DNA of 37,334 bases. Origin: Conidiobolus incongruus B7586 (taxonomy: Eukaryota > Entomophthoromycota > Entomophthoromycetes > Entomophthorales > Conidiobolaceae). Under the pieces are notes generated by a model. It was not told where the DNA came from. It searched no databases and was given only the letters and a program-made list of their open reading frames with translations. Numbering within the stretch: position 1 is the stretch's first letter; each line of letters begins with the position of its first letter. The position numbers and the translations under genes are program-made. Shown one piece after another: positions 1 to 10,576 of this stretch. The stretch is from assembly GCA_000697335.1 (NCBI GenBank), contig JNEM01010363.1, positions 1 to 37,334 on the forward strand, given 5' to 3'.

Positions 1-424
1 CCCAAGGCTCCCAGCTAAGTATAGATCAATAACATGGAGACTGATGTCGGGCTCCTTCTTTAATAACAAACTCCGTAAAGTCGAAGATCAAGCCAGATGG
101 GGCCCATGGAAATGCGGAGAAACTGACAGTCCTATACACCGATACATCGACTGTGAAAAAATACAAAAATTCTGGGATACTATAGCAACCATCCACGGTA
201 ACAAACTGGTCAGAAGAGTACCATCTCTACTTCGAAAAGACTTAAGAAAACCAGCATTACCCCCAATTAATTCATTACACTTTAATCAAGCAATATTCTA
301 CATTCATTCTCTTTATCTGCAAACCATCTTCACAGAAACACCAATAACACCCCCATCAGAAGAAGACGCAAGAAAATGTTTTAGACAAGAAATTACTCAA
401 AATCCGATAGATATCGTTACGTAA
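1..424 (+). mobile_element. LINE (non-LTR retrotransposon) ORF2 C-terminus, 5' truncated by window edge
   Basis: The reading frame is open from base 2 to a TAA at 422-424. It encodes the tail of a LINE polyprotein: a W-R-L-M-S-G-S-F segment as found after the reverse transcriptase/RNase H part, then a zinc-knuckle-like stretch (K-C-G-E-T-D, H seven residues after the Cys, then I-D-C, then F-W-D-T-I). This is the zf-RVT type motif of LINE ends. The usual first Cys of the CxxC pair appears to be Trp/Pro here, so the knuckle is imperfect and this copy may be decaying. The ATG at 44 is internal, not a real start. The element reads toward MME1, and its 3' end lies somewhere in 425-600. The clade (Tad1-like or other) cannot be fixed from the tail alone. 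Confidence 0.75.
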
Positions 425-770
425 TTACACGAAAAACATAACACAAGATAATGAATTCCACATTCTCTAAGCAAATAATTAATTAGCAAATTTAAATTAG
501 TAATATATCACACTTGTCTATCAGACGAAGTGACGGATTTATTAAGTCGATCCCATAAATTGTCGAATAAATCCTTTCCTCATAAAAAACTTTGATATAA
601 AACATTAATATTACATAAATAATTAACTATTACTTTTTTAGATAATAGAAAAAAAATATTAACTATAATATCTTAATATAATTTGACTTTCTTAAATTAA
701 ATATACATTAAAATCAAATTATACCTGTAATAATTATTAGTTAGTTCTATACAATCATAAATACCATATT
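425..770. other. Spacer: LINE 3' region and MME1 upstream region
   Basis: Apart from the two hairpins at 511-574 this is AT-rich sequence without a coding frame. A TATAAAA at 596-602 lies 169 nt upstream of the MME1 ATG and could serve as its promoter element. The exact 3' boundary of the LINE is not visible; there is no clean poly-A tail, only short A runs such as those near 583-602. Confidence 0.5.
511..574 (+). repeat. Two adjacent hairpins in the presumed LINE 3' region
   Basis: The first inverted repeat is CACTTGTC (511-518), loop TATCA, then GACGAAGTG (524-532): an 8-bp stem with one bulged G. The second is GGATTTATT (535-543) and AATAAATCC (566-574): a perfect 9-bp stem with a 22-nt loop. 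The patch is more GC-rich than its surroundings. It sits 87 nt past the LINE stop codon, so a 3'-UTR recognition structure of the element is the simplest reading; this is inference. Confidence 0.5.
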
Positions 771-2012
771 ATGAAAGCTTCTTCAAATTCCGATGACCCG
801 CCGCTTTTAAATGTATACTTTGTAATTTATCATATCCTATAACATACTGAATTCCTTCAACTAGTTTATTTTGGCTGGTGGTATTGGTGGAGGTACTGCA
901 GATTTCACGATGCATGGGTAAATTCAATATTTTTTACATGATCTATTTCCATTCATATTGTGAAATTAGAATAGATACCGTTAAAACGAGACTTCAAGGC
1001 CAGCCATATCCTCCAAAATATACAAATTTAACTCACACTTTCAAAACTATATTAAGGGAGGAAGGTGTCTTTCGAGGTTTATATGGAGGCGTTGTACCTG
1101 CTATGATCGGTTCTGGTATGTTCTTTAAACTCTTTAACATAATATACTTTTGTGATTTTACTAAAATGCCATTTCATAGTATGTTGTACTTCTCTTTATT
1201 TTGGAACTTATGAAACCCTAAAAAAGCAATTTCTAAAAACCAAATTACCTGAAAGTGCTCAGCATTTGACATCAGGTGCATTAGCAGAATTAGTCATTTC
1301 TGTGATCTATGTCCCTACTGAGGTGGTTAAAACAAGAATGCAGCTTCAGGGAAGGTATAATAATCCTCATTTTGTGAGTGGTTACAATTATAAGAGTACT
1401 ACTGAAGCTTTTACTACAATTATTCAAAATGATGGTATACACTCCCTATTCAGAGGATATCGAGCCACTTTATTAAGAGATGTACCTTGTACAGCAATTC
1501 AATTTGCACTTTATGGTAAGATAAAAGGACTTTTTAATATTCATTTAATTGATTGGCTTTATTTAGAATTTTTCAAATCGACTTATTTATCAAAATATAG
1601 CAAAGATAAAGTAACAATGGGCTTTTTCCCTGAAATGGTATTTGGCGCGCTTGCTGGATCCATTGCAGGAGGAATAACAACACCTTTAGACGTGGTGAAA
1701 ACTATCCTTCAAACGCAGCATCATCCACCTAAGCGCTCAAGGAGCTCTGCACCAAATCCTCCTCAGAAACCCGCCACTTTAACCGAATCCCTCACTTCTA
1801 TGCCCAATACACCCCGGACCAAGACTATTTCTAAACTTCCCTCTTCAAAATCCACCATCATTGGAGCCTTACAAAACAGCTACAAAAAGTTTGGTGTTTC
1901 AGGTTTATTCAGTGGTTTAGCACCTCGACTTGTTTGGACTGGATGCCAATCTGCCATCATGTTCGTAGTCTATGAGGAGGCTTTTTCTATTATTAACCAA
2001 TATTTAAATTAA
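771..2012 (+). CDS. MME1: Mitochondrial carrier, MME1-like (mitochondrial Mg2+ exporter)
   Basis: An SLC25-family inner-membrane carrier of 357 aa. Four exons are inferred: 771-812, 865-917, 970-1115 and 1180-2012 (introns 52, 52 and 64 nt). It has three carrier repeats with signature motifs at about residues 32-37 (G-I-D-T-V-K), 126-131 (P-T-E-V-V-K) and 249-254 (P-L-D-V-V-K). The first motif lacks the usual Pro; as I recall yeast Mme1 also lacks it. The G-R-Y-N-N-P-H-F block after motif 2 and the G-L-A-P-R-L-V-W block near the C-terminus match yeast YMR166C/Mme1 as I remember it. That carrier is reported to export Mg2+ from mitochondria. A Ser/Pro-rich insert follows motif 3 (about 262-303), as in the yeast protein. 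The ATG at 771 gives a short acidic leader before the first helix. Substrate is inferred from family resemblance only. Confidence 0.85.
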
Positions 2013-2479
2013 AATTTTTATTTAATCAAAAAATTTTTAAAATTATCTTGTATAATTAAACCCTATAATTTGACATTATTTGAATTTTAAATTATGAATC
2101 ATTCTTTCAATAATTTTGAATTTTTTTTCATGATTTATAACGAAGCTACACTTCATTTTGATTTTAGAAATATATTAGCAAATTGAACTAATTAGGGCTG
2201 CACCCATTTTCAAAAAAAATCCTAAATTTTTCATTATGTAAATTAACTATTGATCATAGTTAAAAATTCAAAAAAGATTTATTACAATTTAAAAATATCC
2301 AAAATATGTATATATGATATAAAATTAATAGCCACGATGATTGTCTATATATGTTTTTCAAACTTGAAACAAGTTTCTTATTCCAAAAAAATACATCTTC
2401 ATGATTTATAGTAGAATTTAACTTGAAAATTTCAACTTTGATAAATTTAGTAAATATAAACCTTCAAGCCTCTTCTTTT

Positions 2480-3200
2480 TAAGAGCCAAAGGTAATGTAA
2501 TTGTAAAGATTATAATGAAGGAAGTACGGCTATTGGAGTAAAGATGACCAATTCTTTTGATTGAACAAAGCGGTTATTAGCTTTGCCTTATAACTTCTGA
2601 CACTATTTTGTTAATGGTTGATTTGTTAATTTTTCCTAAGTTGCCCATTTGAAAATATTCCTAAATGAATTAGCATTATAGTGATATAAGCTCATGACTA
2701 CAATTTCAAGCAAAAGTTTATGAAACGCTATTCCATTATAATCCATTCCAATTATCCAAAGAATCTCATTTAAATATACTTGGATTTTGATAGCTTAAAT
2801 CTGGGTTTATTTGATCTTAATCAAAATCTGAATTTATTAAAAGGTTATCAACTGTCAATAACAATCGGTTAAAGAAATAGCAATAATTTGATCTAATAGA
2901 CTAGGATATTATTTATCATTCCTTAAGCTCTGCCTTGTAATAGAGACCCCTTTAGCATTTAGTTTATCAAGTAAAAGATGGTTATCAATTTCTTAACTTT
3001 TTTTGATAAAGCAAGATGAATTTTGAGTATGGTAAAAAAATTGATGAATAATTTAGAGTTTCATATCTAAAGCTCTAAGTGAAAAATTGGGAAACATTTC
3101 AATATATTTTTTGACAATTTTATTTTCCACCCAGGAATTGGTGGTAGTAATTAGAAAGATTAGGCCGAATTTCAACAGTCTATTGCTCTTAAACATACTA
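2480..3200 (-). pseudogene. Coding-like decayed tract, N-terminal signal-peptide-like ORF
   Basis: Composition here is less AT-biased than the flanks, and the minus strand carries several coding-like patches in more than one frame. The longest begins with ATG at 3196-3194 and runs 47 codons to 3053. It starts M-F-K-S-N-R followed by a hydrophobic core (L-L-K-F-G-L-I-F-L-I) and T-T-T-N-S-W, which resembles a signal peptide. Further patches lie near 2950-2880 (L-D-K-L-N-A-K-G-V-S-I) and 2770-2640. I could not join them with convincing splice sites, so a decayed gene is more likely than a spliced one. I do not recognise the family; a transposable-element origin is not excluded. Confidence 0.3.
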
Positions 3201-3722
3201 ATCTAGCATTTAACTCTACAATGTGACAGAACCTTATCACTTCAAGCAAATAACAAAGTTAGATGGATTTGATTCACTCAGTGTTTTGCAATAAATTAGA
3301 TTTTAATGAGGTATTTTTGAACTTAGATATCAAATTTTGAATTATTTTGATTTTGGTTCATGTTTTCAAAATATGATATTATTATTAAATAAAAGAAATA
3401 TTGATTATTTATACCAAATTAATTATTCGGAACTCAATATGAAGTTTTAGAAAAACTTGAAATTTAAAAAAAGATTTGATATTTAATTTTCACTTTAAAG
3501 AATAGAAAAATAAATAACTTTGATTAGATATAATTGACTTGTTATAAATTTAATAAACAAATCCATTATTTTATAGTTTTTATCATTTAATTCGATTATT
3601 TGAATGGATCTATTTTTATTTTAAAAATTTATAGGCTTAAATAATTAATCAATATGAATTATTAATAAAATAAGATAGTGCACAATTTTGATTCATATAT
3701 TATATTTTGTATGAGGATTTTC

Positions 3723-3747
3723 ATATATATATATATATATATATATA
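3723..3747. repeat. (AT)n microsatellite
   Basis: About 12 uninterrupted AT units in the AT-rich spacer. Simple sequence; no function inferred. Confidence 0.9.
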
Positions 3748-4180
3748 GCTCACTCAAACAAAATTAAATACTATTTAATTAAACATATTGATTTTATTGA
3801 AATTTTTTAATAACATGGTTAATTTTTCAAAGAAATTCAAAATATTATAAGTTTAAAATATTAAATTGTTTTATTAAACATATATTGATATTCAAAACTT
3901 ATATATAGTTGAAATTTAAAATATAAACATACTATTATAATTTGATATAATTGAACTGTGAAATAAATGTATATAACTCGATTTTGTAAAATCAATTTAT
4001 TAGAAATATATCAAGCATTAATAAATTATTCAAGCTAAGTATGCTATCACCGTTCGTGGATATTAATAATAAAATCCTAAATAGAACAGAAAATGTGTTA
4101 ATAAATCGAATAAGAATTAATATAAAATTTTAAATAGAGAGATCATATAAAATGAGCAAATAGAGTATAGAATCCATAAA

Positions 4181-4560
4181 ACACAAGAGCAAATCTTTAT
4201 AATTTGAGTTAACAAATTATTGTTAAAGGCTTCAATACAAAAAATGAACCAGTATTTCAAATCAAATCCATTGAACGCCAATATTTAGAAAAAGAAAAGT
4301 TCTATCAACTCCAAGAAAGAATTAATAGAACATAAATCTTGAAAAGATTCGAATAAAATAAGAAAAATTGTCAAATAAAAACTGAATCAATTTAAATTTG
4401 ACGGTAGTTAGATAATTAATTTTGCATTGGTAGAATTCAATTATCAAAATCATTTCAAATTCACCACGTGAAAATCAAGTATTATAGTTCAAGCTAACAC
4501 AAGAGCGAATCTTTATAAGAACATGAGTCCTTATTGTTGACTTGAAATACTCGATATCAC
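4181..4560. repeat. Two diverged copies of a dispersed/direct repeat, 316 bp apart
   Basis: A 22-nt block at 4181-4202 (starting ACACAAGAGCAAATC) recurs at 4497-4518 with one mismatch (ACACAAGAGCGAATC). Weaker similarity continues for about 45 more bases: both copies run on to TGAG, then TTATTGTT, then CTTnAAATAC-like sequence. This suggests two relics of one older repeat unit rather than chance. No coding frame runs through either copy. Confidence 0.5.
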
Positions 4561-4657
4561 TTATGCAAAACTAAATTCATCTAAAGTGACAAATATGGCA
4601 AAATGATTTTGAATCACTTTGATCATCAAAATGAGTCAAAGCAATAATGCGTAACAA

Positions 4658-4754
4658 GTATCACGCATGAACGGATTAGGGTTAGTAAATGGTATATAGT
4701 ATACCATCGAACAGGGATGTGATACATAGAAATACTGGCTCTGGTAGCTCAGAG
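4658..4754. repeat. Cluster of inverted repeats (possible structured or MITE/SINE relic)
   Basis: Three inverted repeats lie within about 100 bp: an outer GTATCAC (4658-4664) / GTGATAC (4719-4725); inside it a perfect ATGGTATA - TAG - TATACCAT (4689-4707); and just downstream CTCTG - GTAGCT - CAGAG (4739-4754). TAGCTCAGAG at 4745-4754 resembles a pol III A box, and GATACGAATTC at 4778-4788 is a poor B-box match. The patch is richer in G and C than its flanks. It could be a short non-autonomous element or a decayed tRNA-derived sequence; the evidence is pattern only. Confidence 0.35.
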
Positions 4755-5061
4755 TTTAAATCATTTGGGTAAAATATTGATACGAATTCAAAAAATCAAT
4801 ACTTACATTAATGGAATCTATAGAATAAGCATTAAAATACAAAGTTCATATTAAGTGGATATAATATATATTGGTTACCATTAGATGTTTGTGCACCAAA
4901 GCCTAACCGAATCAAATAAAAATTAATCATAGAACAGTTGTTAGAAAATAGTATCTATGATTAAAATTTGAAAAACAAAATCAGGATCTGGTAATATTAT
5001 TGATTTTGAAAAGTTCATGTTGAATTCTATTAATATGTATTAGTGTATTTGTAGTGATTGA

Positions 5062-6325
5062 TCATTGTTCTTTTTCTTCAAGTTTTAGATCTTTCATTAA
5101 TTTGTTCAGAGATTCTGCTTTCAAAGCTTGCTCTGAAGCCTCCTAAGATAAAATTAGAATATTAATATTGGTATTAAAAATTTCAATACCTTTTGCTTGA
5201 TTCGTTCTAATAAATCTTGCTTATAATCACTAGATCAAACCAATTAGCAAGTTATATTATGGAAATAATATTTAAAAACCGTACGTTTCATATTCTTCAG
5301 CAGCTTCATTTACAGCTTTCATGAAATCATCCATTCCGCTTCCTGTAACAGATGAAACTCCAACAACCTAAAAAAGTTAAAGCATGTATATTGTCTTAAA
5401 TTGATATATGAATACCTTCAAATGTTGGTAAAATTCATCCAAAACTAATGACATCGAATACATAAATGTGGACATATAAGTTTGATCTTGTTCGATATCA
5501 GCTTGGAACTTTTGAAAATCTTGCATCCAATCAACAGCGAACTGATGGTCTTGTACGTCGGTTTTATTAAAAACAAGAATAAAAGGTAATCTTGTTTTAT
5601 AAAGAATACTATACAAAGAAATTAGGACCAATCATAGATATTTTAAGAATAATATTACCTGCAAGCGTAAAGCATATTGGACATAAAAGTAGCAGGACTA
5701 GTAGTTCTAGGGGTATCAATAATATAGGCAATAACAGTAGGATAGGAAAGCGCTAAGCTTTCAGTGATAATGGCACCAGAAGCAGACCATGTAAAAATTT
5801 CAATTTGACCAGGAGTATCAATCAAAATATGGCTAAGGGAAATAAATAAATAAATATATATATATATATATTGAGAGATATAGTTCTAACTTACTCAAGC
5901 TTATCTTCTTTCTTTTGAATAATGTCGAGAACTTGTTCGAATTTAGTAGTAAACAAGTTAAGACTGGTTAAGATGGCTCCATTAGGACCTAACCCATATC
6001 TGCAAAAGTGAGTAAATGAGCAAAATAAAAACATATATTATATTTACTCTTTCATAACGACTTTATAATTAACGGTATCTCTGATATCCAAGTTAGGTTT
6101 ATAAGGGACATTATAAACAGCAGGATCCAAGTTAATAATATAGGGATTTTTATTAGTTTTTTGTTTGAAATAAGAATTAATTCTCTAAAAAAATATTTAA
6201 TAAAAGTGTGATAATATTTTATATAGTAATAGTACTTGATTAAAGGTAGTTTTGCCTGACCCTGCCATACCAATAGAAATAATACAGACAGGTTTAGATG
6301 TTGCGTTGGAAGTAGATTCAGACAT
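5062..6325 (-). CDS. NPA3: GPN-loop GTPase 1 (NPA3/GPN1), RNA polymerase II assembly/import
   Basis: Eight exons on the minus strand: 6325-6236, 6184-6048, 5999-5895, 5832-5659, 5608-5416, 5367-5285, 5229-5190 and 5142-5062 (TGA stop). They encode 300 aa. Motifs are intact: P-loop G-M-A-G-S-G-K-T (19-26), the diagnostic G-P-N loop (80-82), D-T-P-G-Q at the G3 position and N-K-T-D (183-186). GPN1 proteins act in the cytoplasm in RNA polymerase II assembly and nuclear import, usually with GPN2/GPN3. The GTPase core is complete, but the protein ends soon after a charged helix (E-E-K-E-Q), about 70-85 residues earlier than yeast or human GPN1 (about 385 and 374 aa), so the acidic tail is short. 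Intron 3 contains an AAAT/TA simple repeat. The ATG was chosen because it places the P-loop at the family's usual distance. Confidence 0.93.
5854..5871. repeat. (TA)n simple repeat inside GPN1 intron 3
   Basis: A TA run preceded by AAAT units (from about 5839), lying wholly within the intron between exons 3 and 4. No effect on the reading frame. Confidence 0.8.
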
Positions 6326-6392
6326 CGTGTGGTATTTAAGAATCAAACTAATTGAGTCAAATAAATTGATGATTAATCTAATTAATTAGCCC

Positions 6393-6399
6393 ATTTATA
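6393..6399 (-). promoter_or_regulatory. TATA-like element upstream of GPN1
   Basis: TATAAAT read on the minus strand, 68 nt upstream of the GPN1 ATG. The spacing suits a core promoter with a short 5' UTR. Motif match only. Confidence 0.4.
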
Positions 6400-6530
6400 C
6401 ATAGTTTAATAAATATTAAATGTTTCATAAAGATTATGGGATATTAGTTTATTCAAATAATTTATCATCATTTAATAATTTTGCTTATTCAATTAGTAAA
6501 TACATCAATCCCAAAAATTATATATTTATA

Positions 6531-6533
<3 letters not shown>

Positions 6534-6564
<31 letters not shown>
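6534..6564. repeat. (ATT)n trinucleotide microsatellite
   Basis: About ten ATT units in the divergent promoter region between GPN1 and CENP-T. Confidence 0.9.
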
Positions 6565-7509
6565 CATATATTCACATAAATTAAATTAAAGTGGATAAAG
6601 GGAAGTAATGATAATAGTTTATGGAAATCTTCTCGCCATAATTGGCTTCACTCAAAGACCAGAGAGCCAGTCAAGTCATCAATCAAACGAATCTACCACA
6701 GTAATTTTATTTGTTCTTTGTTTAAATTAATCTGACTCTTAATTTATCATATAATTATTGAATAAATTTGACAAAGAATTTATTCTTACAAACTATAATA
6801 TTTTCGACTGGGTTCTTGATTGGATACAAGTGCTTCATCCAAAAAAATATAAAAATATTTTATAACATACAATGATTATAATGTTTTTCATTAACTTTAT
6901 AATCAATAGTATTCAAATCTGAATTAATCATAAAATAAAATTCTTTAGGTATAAATTACTTCATGGTTATTCTATTGTTATATTTTATTTTAGATATTAG
7001 AGTAATGCCTTCAACAAAATATCTGATTTATATACTTTGTCCTTTGTACTATATTTACATTTAATACCTGATTTTTCGTATCAAGTTCATTATTTATATT
7101 TCCAACATTTCAATTGATAAAAAAAATAATATTTTAAATTTTCATTACTATTTATACCAATCAAAGTGTGTTGTCATGATTATAATATATATTATTAGGA
7201 TAATTGAATAAAAATCAATAATTAAAATTGAATCATAAATTATAAACTAATATAATGCATTTGCGATATCAATTTGGTAGTATACGAATGTTAAAAATAT
7301 TTTAAAACATTATCAAATGTTACATTTCTTATGAATAATTAAATTTCAGTTACCTTTATTAATTATTGATATATAATCCCATATATTATTTAATTAAATT
7401 TAATTATTAATACCCTTTGATCATGGTTAGTCAAATATAAAAATCCTTTTCAAATTATATCCAATTATTCACATTCAAATAAATATTACTCAATTTAGCT
7501 CTATAAAAT

Positions 7510-10341
7510 ATGGGCAGAAAATATCCTCAAAGATTTAGCTACACTCCAGCCAATTCTGAATTAAAAGAAATTCCAGATAAGGTTAATTCGTCAACTGGAC
7601 TATTGAATGACGTAGAATCGGAGAACCCTGAAAATAAACTACGCTCACGTCCTATACAAAATTTAATTGGTATGAATAGCTCTAGACCGATGAGAAACTC
7701 CTATCCAGATGTTTATTCACGTGTCAATCCTCCAGCGACAGAAAATGACAAAATTTCCCCTCAGCAGCAGGTATATCATCAATTATGAAATATTAATACT
7801 GTATTCATATGTAACAATAGCTAAGAAGACTGTCATCAATATTACTAGATCAAAAATTATCCAGCAGTGATTTTACAAGTTACCAACTGGGAGTTTCCAA
7901 CAATTCGGATTTAGACAAATATGCAAATGGCATTCGCTCCCCTGAGTTGCTACAATCTATATCACTGATGGCCAGTATGAGGCTAAATCAATTGCAAAAA
8001 GGCGAGAGACCACCAACTCCCCAAGCGCTCCTTCGCCAATTAGTCAGAGCCATTAACTCTGAACGGTTAGCAGACAAAAATGAAATACAAGAAACTGTTC
8101 GAAATACATCACATACTGCTATTTCCCAGAAACTAACAATATCATCTAAAACGATTGATGTCAGCGATAGCAGTAGCGATAGTCCAATCGCCTTTAAGAT
8201 AGACGACTTTGATCCTTCAGCTTATAATCATCAAGTTGACAAGCTAATTGACGAGATCCCTAATATAAGCTTAATAGACCTTGAATCAATAGAAAATCTG
8301 GAAGCATACTCCAATATGAACATCAGTCACCGCTCCTTGAGAGATATCAATATTGAAGTTCCATCCTTACCCGACCACGATCTTAGTGAATCCAATAATA
8401 TTGATCAATATTTTAACAACTCTTTGAACACCGATCAAGATCTAGACAAGCTATTTCTCAAAGATGCGCTTCCCACCCCCGAGCGAAAATTTATTGACAT
8501 TTCCGACCAATTAACAGTCAATTCAAGTTTTGTCAACTCCAGTATTGCACAGGATCGAAGTTCAGTCGCAGAAAATTCCAGATTATCTATTAATGACTTT
8601 CCGGACCCTAATGTTGGCACATTCAGCCTATCTCTAACCGACCACGATGAGCAAATTGTGCAATATAATGATCTAACATCAGTTTCAGTGGGGCTTGATT
8701 TAAAGGAACCTGATGATACTTCCAATATGCCAGTCGTGGACTTGGAGGAAGATAAGAGCAAATCAGTGGATCTCTCGATGCTTGACAAGGCATTTATTCA
8801 GACCCCATTCAACAATCAATCTGGTTTGGACATATCACTTGACTTGAAAAATGAACTGGAGGGATTGCAGCACGAAATTGAATCAAACATTAATGATCTT
8901 GTAGTCCCTGAAGAATTAAGCCCTCCTCCTAACGTTGAAACTAGTCAAACAATCGACCAATTGATTCATACCAAGGAAGATGAAAAATCAGAATCAGCCT
9001 TCTCAGTAGATAATACTCATCAAGATGAAGCTAATCCACTTTTACCCGAATATGAGCCAGAATTGAAAAATCATATTCCCGATCAATCTCTTGATCTTTC
9101 TGAACCAATTGGAGACATCACTTCCGACTCTATTGATCAAAACATTAAATCCGACTTACAACCTCAGTCAGAGCAGGGTCAAGAAATTAAATCTGACGGC
9201 TCAACAGAGCCATCAATCGAACCAGAGCCTGAAATTGATGATGCTGTTCATAATGAGGAAAACGAAAAATCTCCAGTGTCAACAAAGTCAAGCCCCGCTT
9301 CTGAATCAAGTGAATCTTCCGATGAAGAATCTACTATCGATTTACCAGCCCAAAAAATTGATCAAGATCCAGATATTGATCTACCCAGTGTTTCTGAAAC
9401 TTCTGAGACAGCAGCTTTAATACATCCGCAAATTGAAATTGATGCAAGCTCAATAATTGAATCCAATGAACCAACAGACGCGATTGAGGAAACCCCCTTG
9501 ATAGATCAAACAAACAATACTGAAGTAGTCGCTGTATTGGAATCAGATAACCTAATTGAATCAAATAAACTAGATGCACTTTCCAATTCAACTCAAGATG
9601 CAACTTTATTAAGGTATATCTTTTTATCACATTTTCCATTTATTGCTTACATATTCTTAGTGTCAATCCCCCTGTTTCACCCAACGCTTCTTTTACCGAC
9701 AATTTGGGTGAAATACCCAATGAGAATATAGATGCTGTGAGCAAGGAGAGTGATATTTCTGATGGTTTTATTGACATAATCCGTGATAGTTCGACCAAGC
9801 CAATTTTATCTCCCGTTTCACCAGGCTCAGTTCCTACTCTTCCTACATTACACACCTTTAGGAAACAACGCAAGATTGATTTTAATCAAATTTCTAAAAG
9901 TTCTGCATCACTGTGAGTTAGATATTTTGAATTAATATTTACTGAAGCTAACTCAATTTTTAGAAATAACTTGCCTGCTTCGCAAGTAAAATCACTTGTA
10001 CAATCAATGGCAAATACCAGGATATCCCAGGCTACATTAAATAGTTTTTTATATGCTACAGATAAATATTTTGAACAAGTTTCTGGAGATTTGTTATCCT
10101 ATGCTAAACATGCTCAAAGAAAGACGGTCAACGAAGAGGATGTTTTATGTTTATTTAAAAGGTATATACATGTGTTACATGTGTTATAACATTGATAATA
10201 ACCTTGAAACTTAGACAAAATAGGATTAAAAACCCTGAGATGAGTGATTGGATTAGTTTAGCTCAAAAACAACTCCCAAGGGATTTATGGGAGCCTTTAG
10301 CTGAAGCAACTAATCCATCAAAGCGAAGAAAGAAGAACTAA
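7510..10341 (+). CDS. CENPT: CENP-T kinetochore protein with C-terminal histone fold
   Basis: Five exons: 7510-7770, 7821-9613, 9661-9912, 9964-10161 and 10215-10341, encoding 876 aa. The C-terminal ~105 residues form a CENP-T-type histone fold: S-R/T-x-I-S-x-A-T-L, F-E-Q-V-S-G-D-L-L-S-Y-A-K-H-A-Q-R-K-T-V, E-E-D-V, then F-K-R-Q-N-R-I and a late L-P-R-D-L-W. The order and spacing match metazoan CENP-T and yeast Cnn1. A T-P-Q-A-L-L-R-Q-L block in the N-terminal third resembles the T-P-R-T-L-L region of CENP-T. The middle (~200-700) is acidic, Ser/Asp/Glu-rich and probably disordered. CENP-T pairs with CENP-W at the centromere and its N-terminus recruits NDC80; an NDC80-binding helix is expected but I cannot place it. 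The gene converges on the RhoGEF with about 235 bp between stops. A TATAAAA at 7501-7507 is too close to the ATG to act as a normal TATA box. Confidence 0.88.
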
Positions 10342-10576
10342 GAAGATGAACTGTGGTTATAATAATAATAATCATACCGTCACTCAATATTTAATAAATA
10401 GTTTACTTTTGTATATGTAATATCAATATTGTCCCCTCATCCCGATTTTAGATACTAGAAATTTATTTCAATAAAGTACATTGTAATGTAATTGTTTTTA
10501 TATAACAATGATATAAGAACTGAAGCAAAATATGTTTATTAAAATAATAATATTAAGATTAAAATGTATTAGAAAA
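10342..10576. other. Convergent 3' ends of CENP-T (+) and RhoGEF (-)
   Basis: The 235-bp AT-rich gap lies between two stop codons facing each other. It must hold both poly-A sites, so the 3' UTRs are short or overlap. AATAAA-like strings occur (for example near 10390 and 10470 on the plus strand). Confidence 0.5.

Larger units (their letters stand above)
2013..5061. other. 3-kb AT-rich spacer with repeat and pseudogene-like debris
   Basis: No intact gene is visible between the MME1 stop and the 3' end of GPN1. Three sub-tracts stand out and are listed separately: a coding-like decayed tract on the minus strand (about 2480-3200), a diverged direct repeat (4181 and 4497) and a patch of inverted repeats (4658-4754). 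The rest is low-complexity A/T sequence including an (AT)n run at 3723-3747. Confidence 0.6.
6326..7509. other. Divergent intergenic region between GPN1 and CENP-T
   Basis: The 1.18-kb region separates two genes transcribed away from each other, so it must hold both promoters. It contains an (ATT)n microsatellite (6534-6564) and a less AT-rich island at about 6595-6720 with a short open frame that I do not recognise as a gene. No gene call is made here. Confidence 0.6.

Noticed and set aside
2193-2205. TAGGGCTGCACCC, resembling a hAT terminal inverted repeat end
   Set aside because: No matching inverted end or 8-bp target-site duplication found downstream in the spacer.
4676-4685. TTAGGGTTAG, resembling an interstitial telomere repeat
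   Set aside because: Only about 1.5 units, easily chance; no array around it.
6595-6720. Short open frame in the GPN1/CENP-T divergent region
   Set aside because: About 48 codons, no start in good context, no family match; more likely promoter sequence with mixed composition.
7501-7507. TATAAAA just before the CENP-T ATG
   Set aside because: Only a few bases from the start codon, so transcription set by it would begin inside the coding region.
8435-8788. 117-aa minus-strand open frame inside CENP-T
   Set aside because: Shadow frame antisense to the acidic Ser/Asp-rich exon; no family resemblance and no promoter.
9091-9639. Alternative-frame open stretches (+ and -) overlapping CENP-T exon 2
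   Set aside because: They follow from the repetitive codon pattern of the acidic region; the CENP-T frame is continuous to the histone fold.
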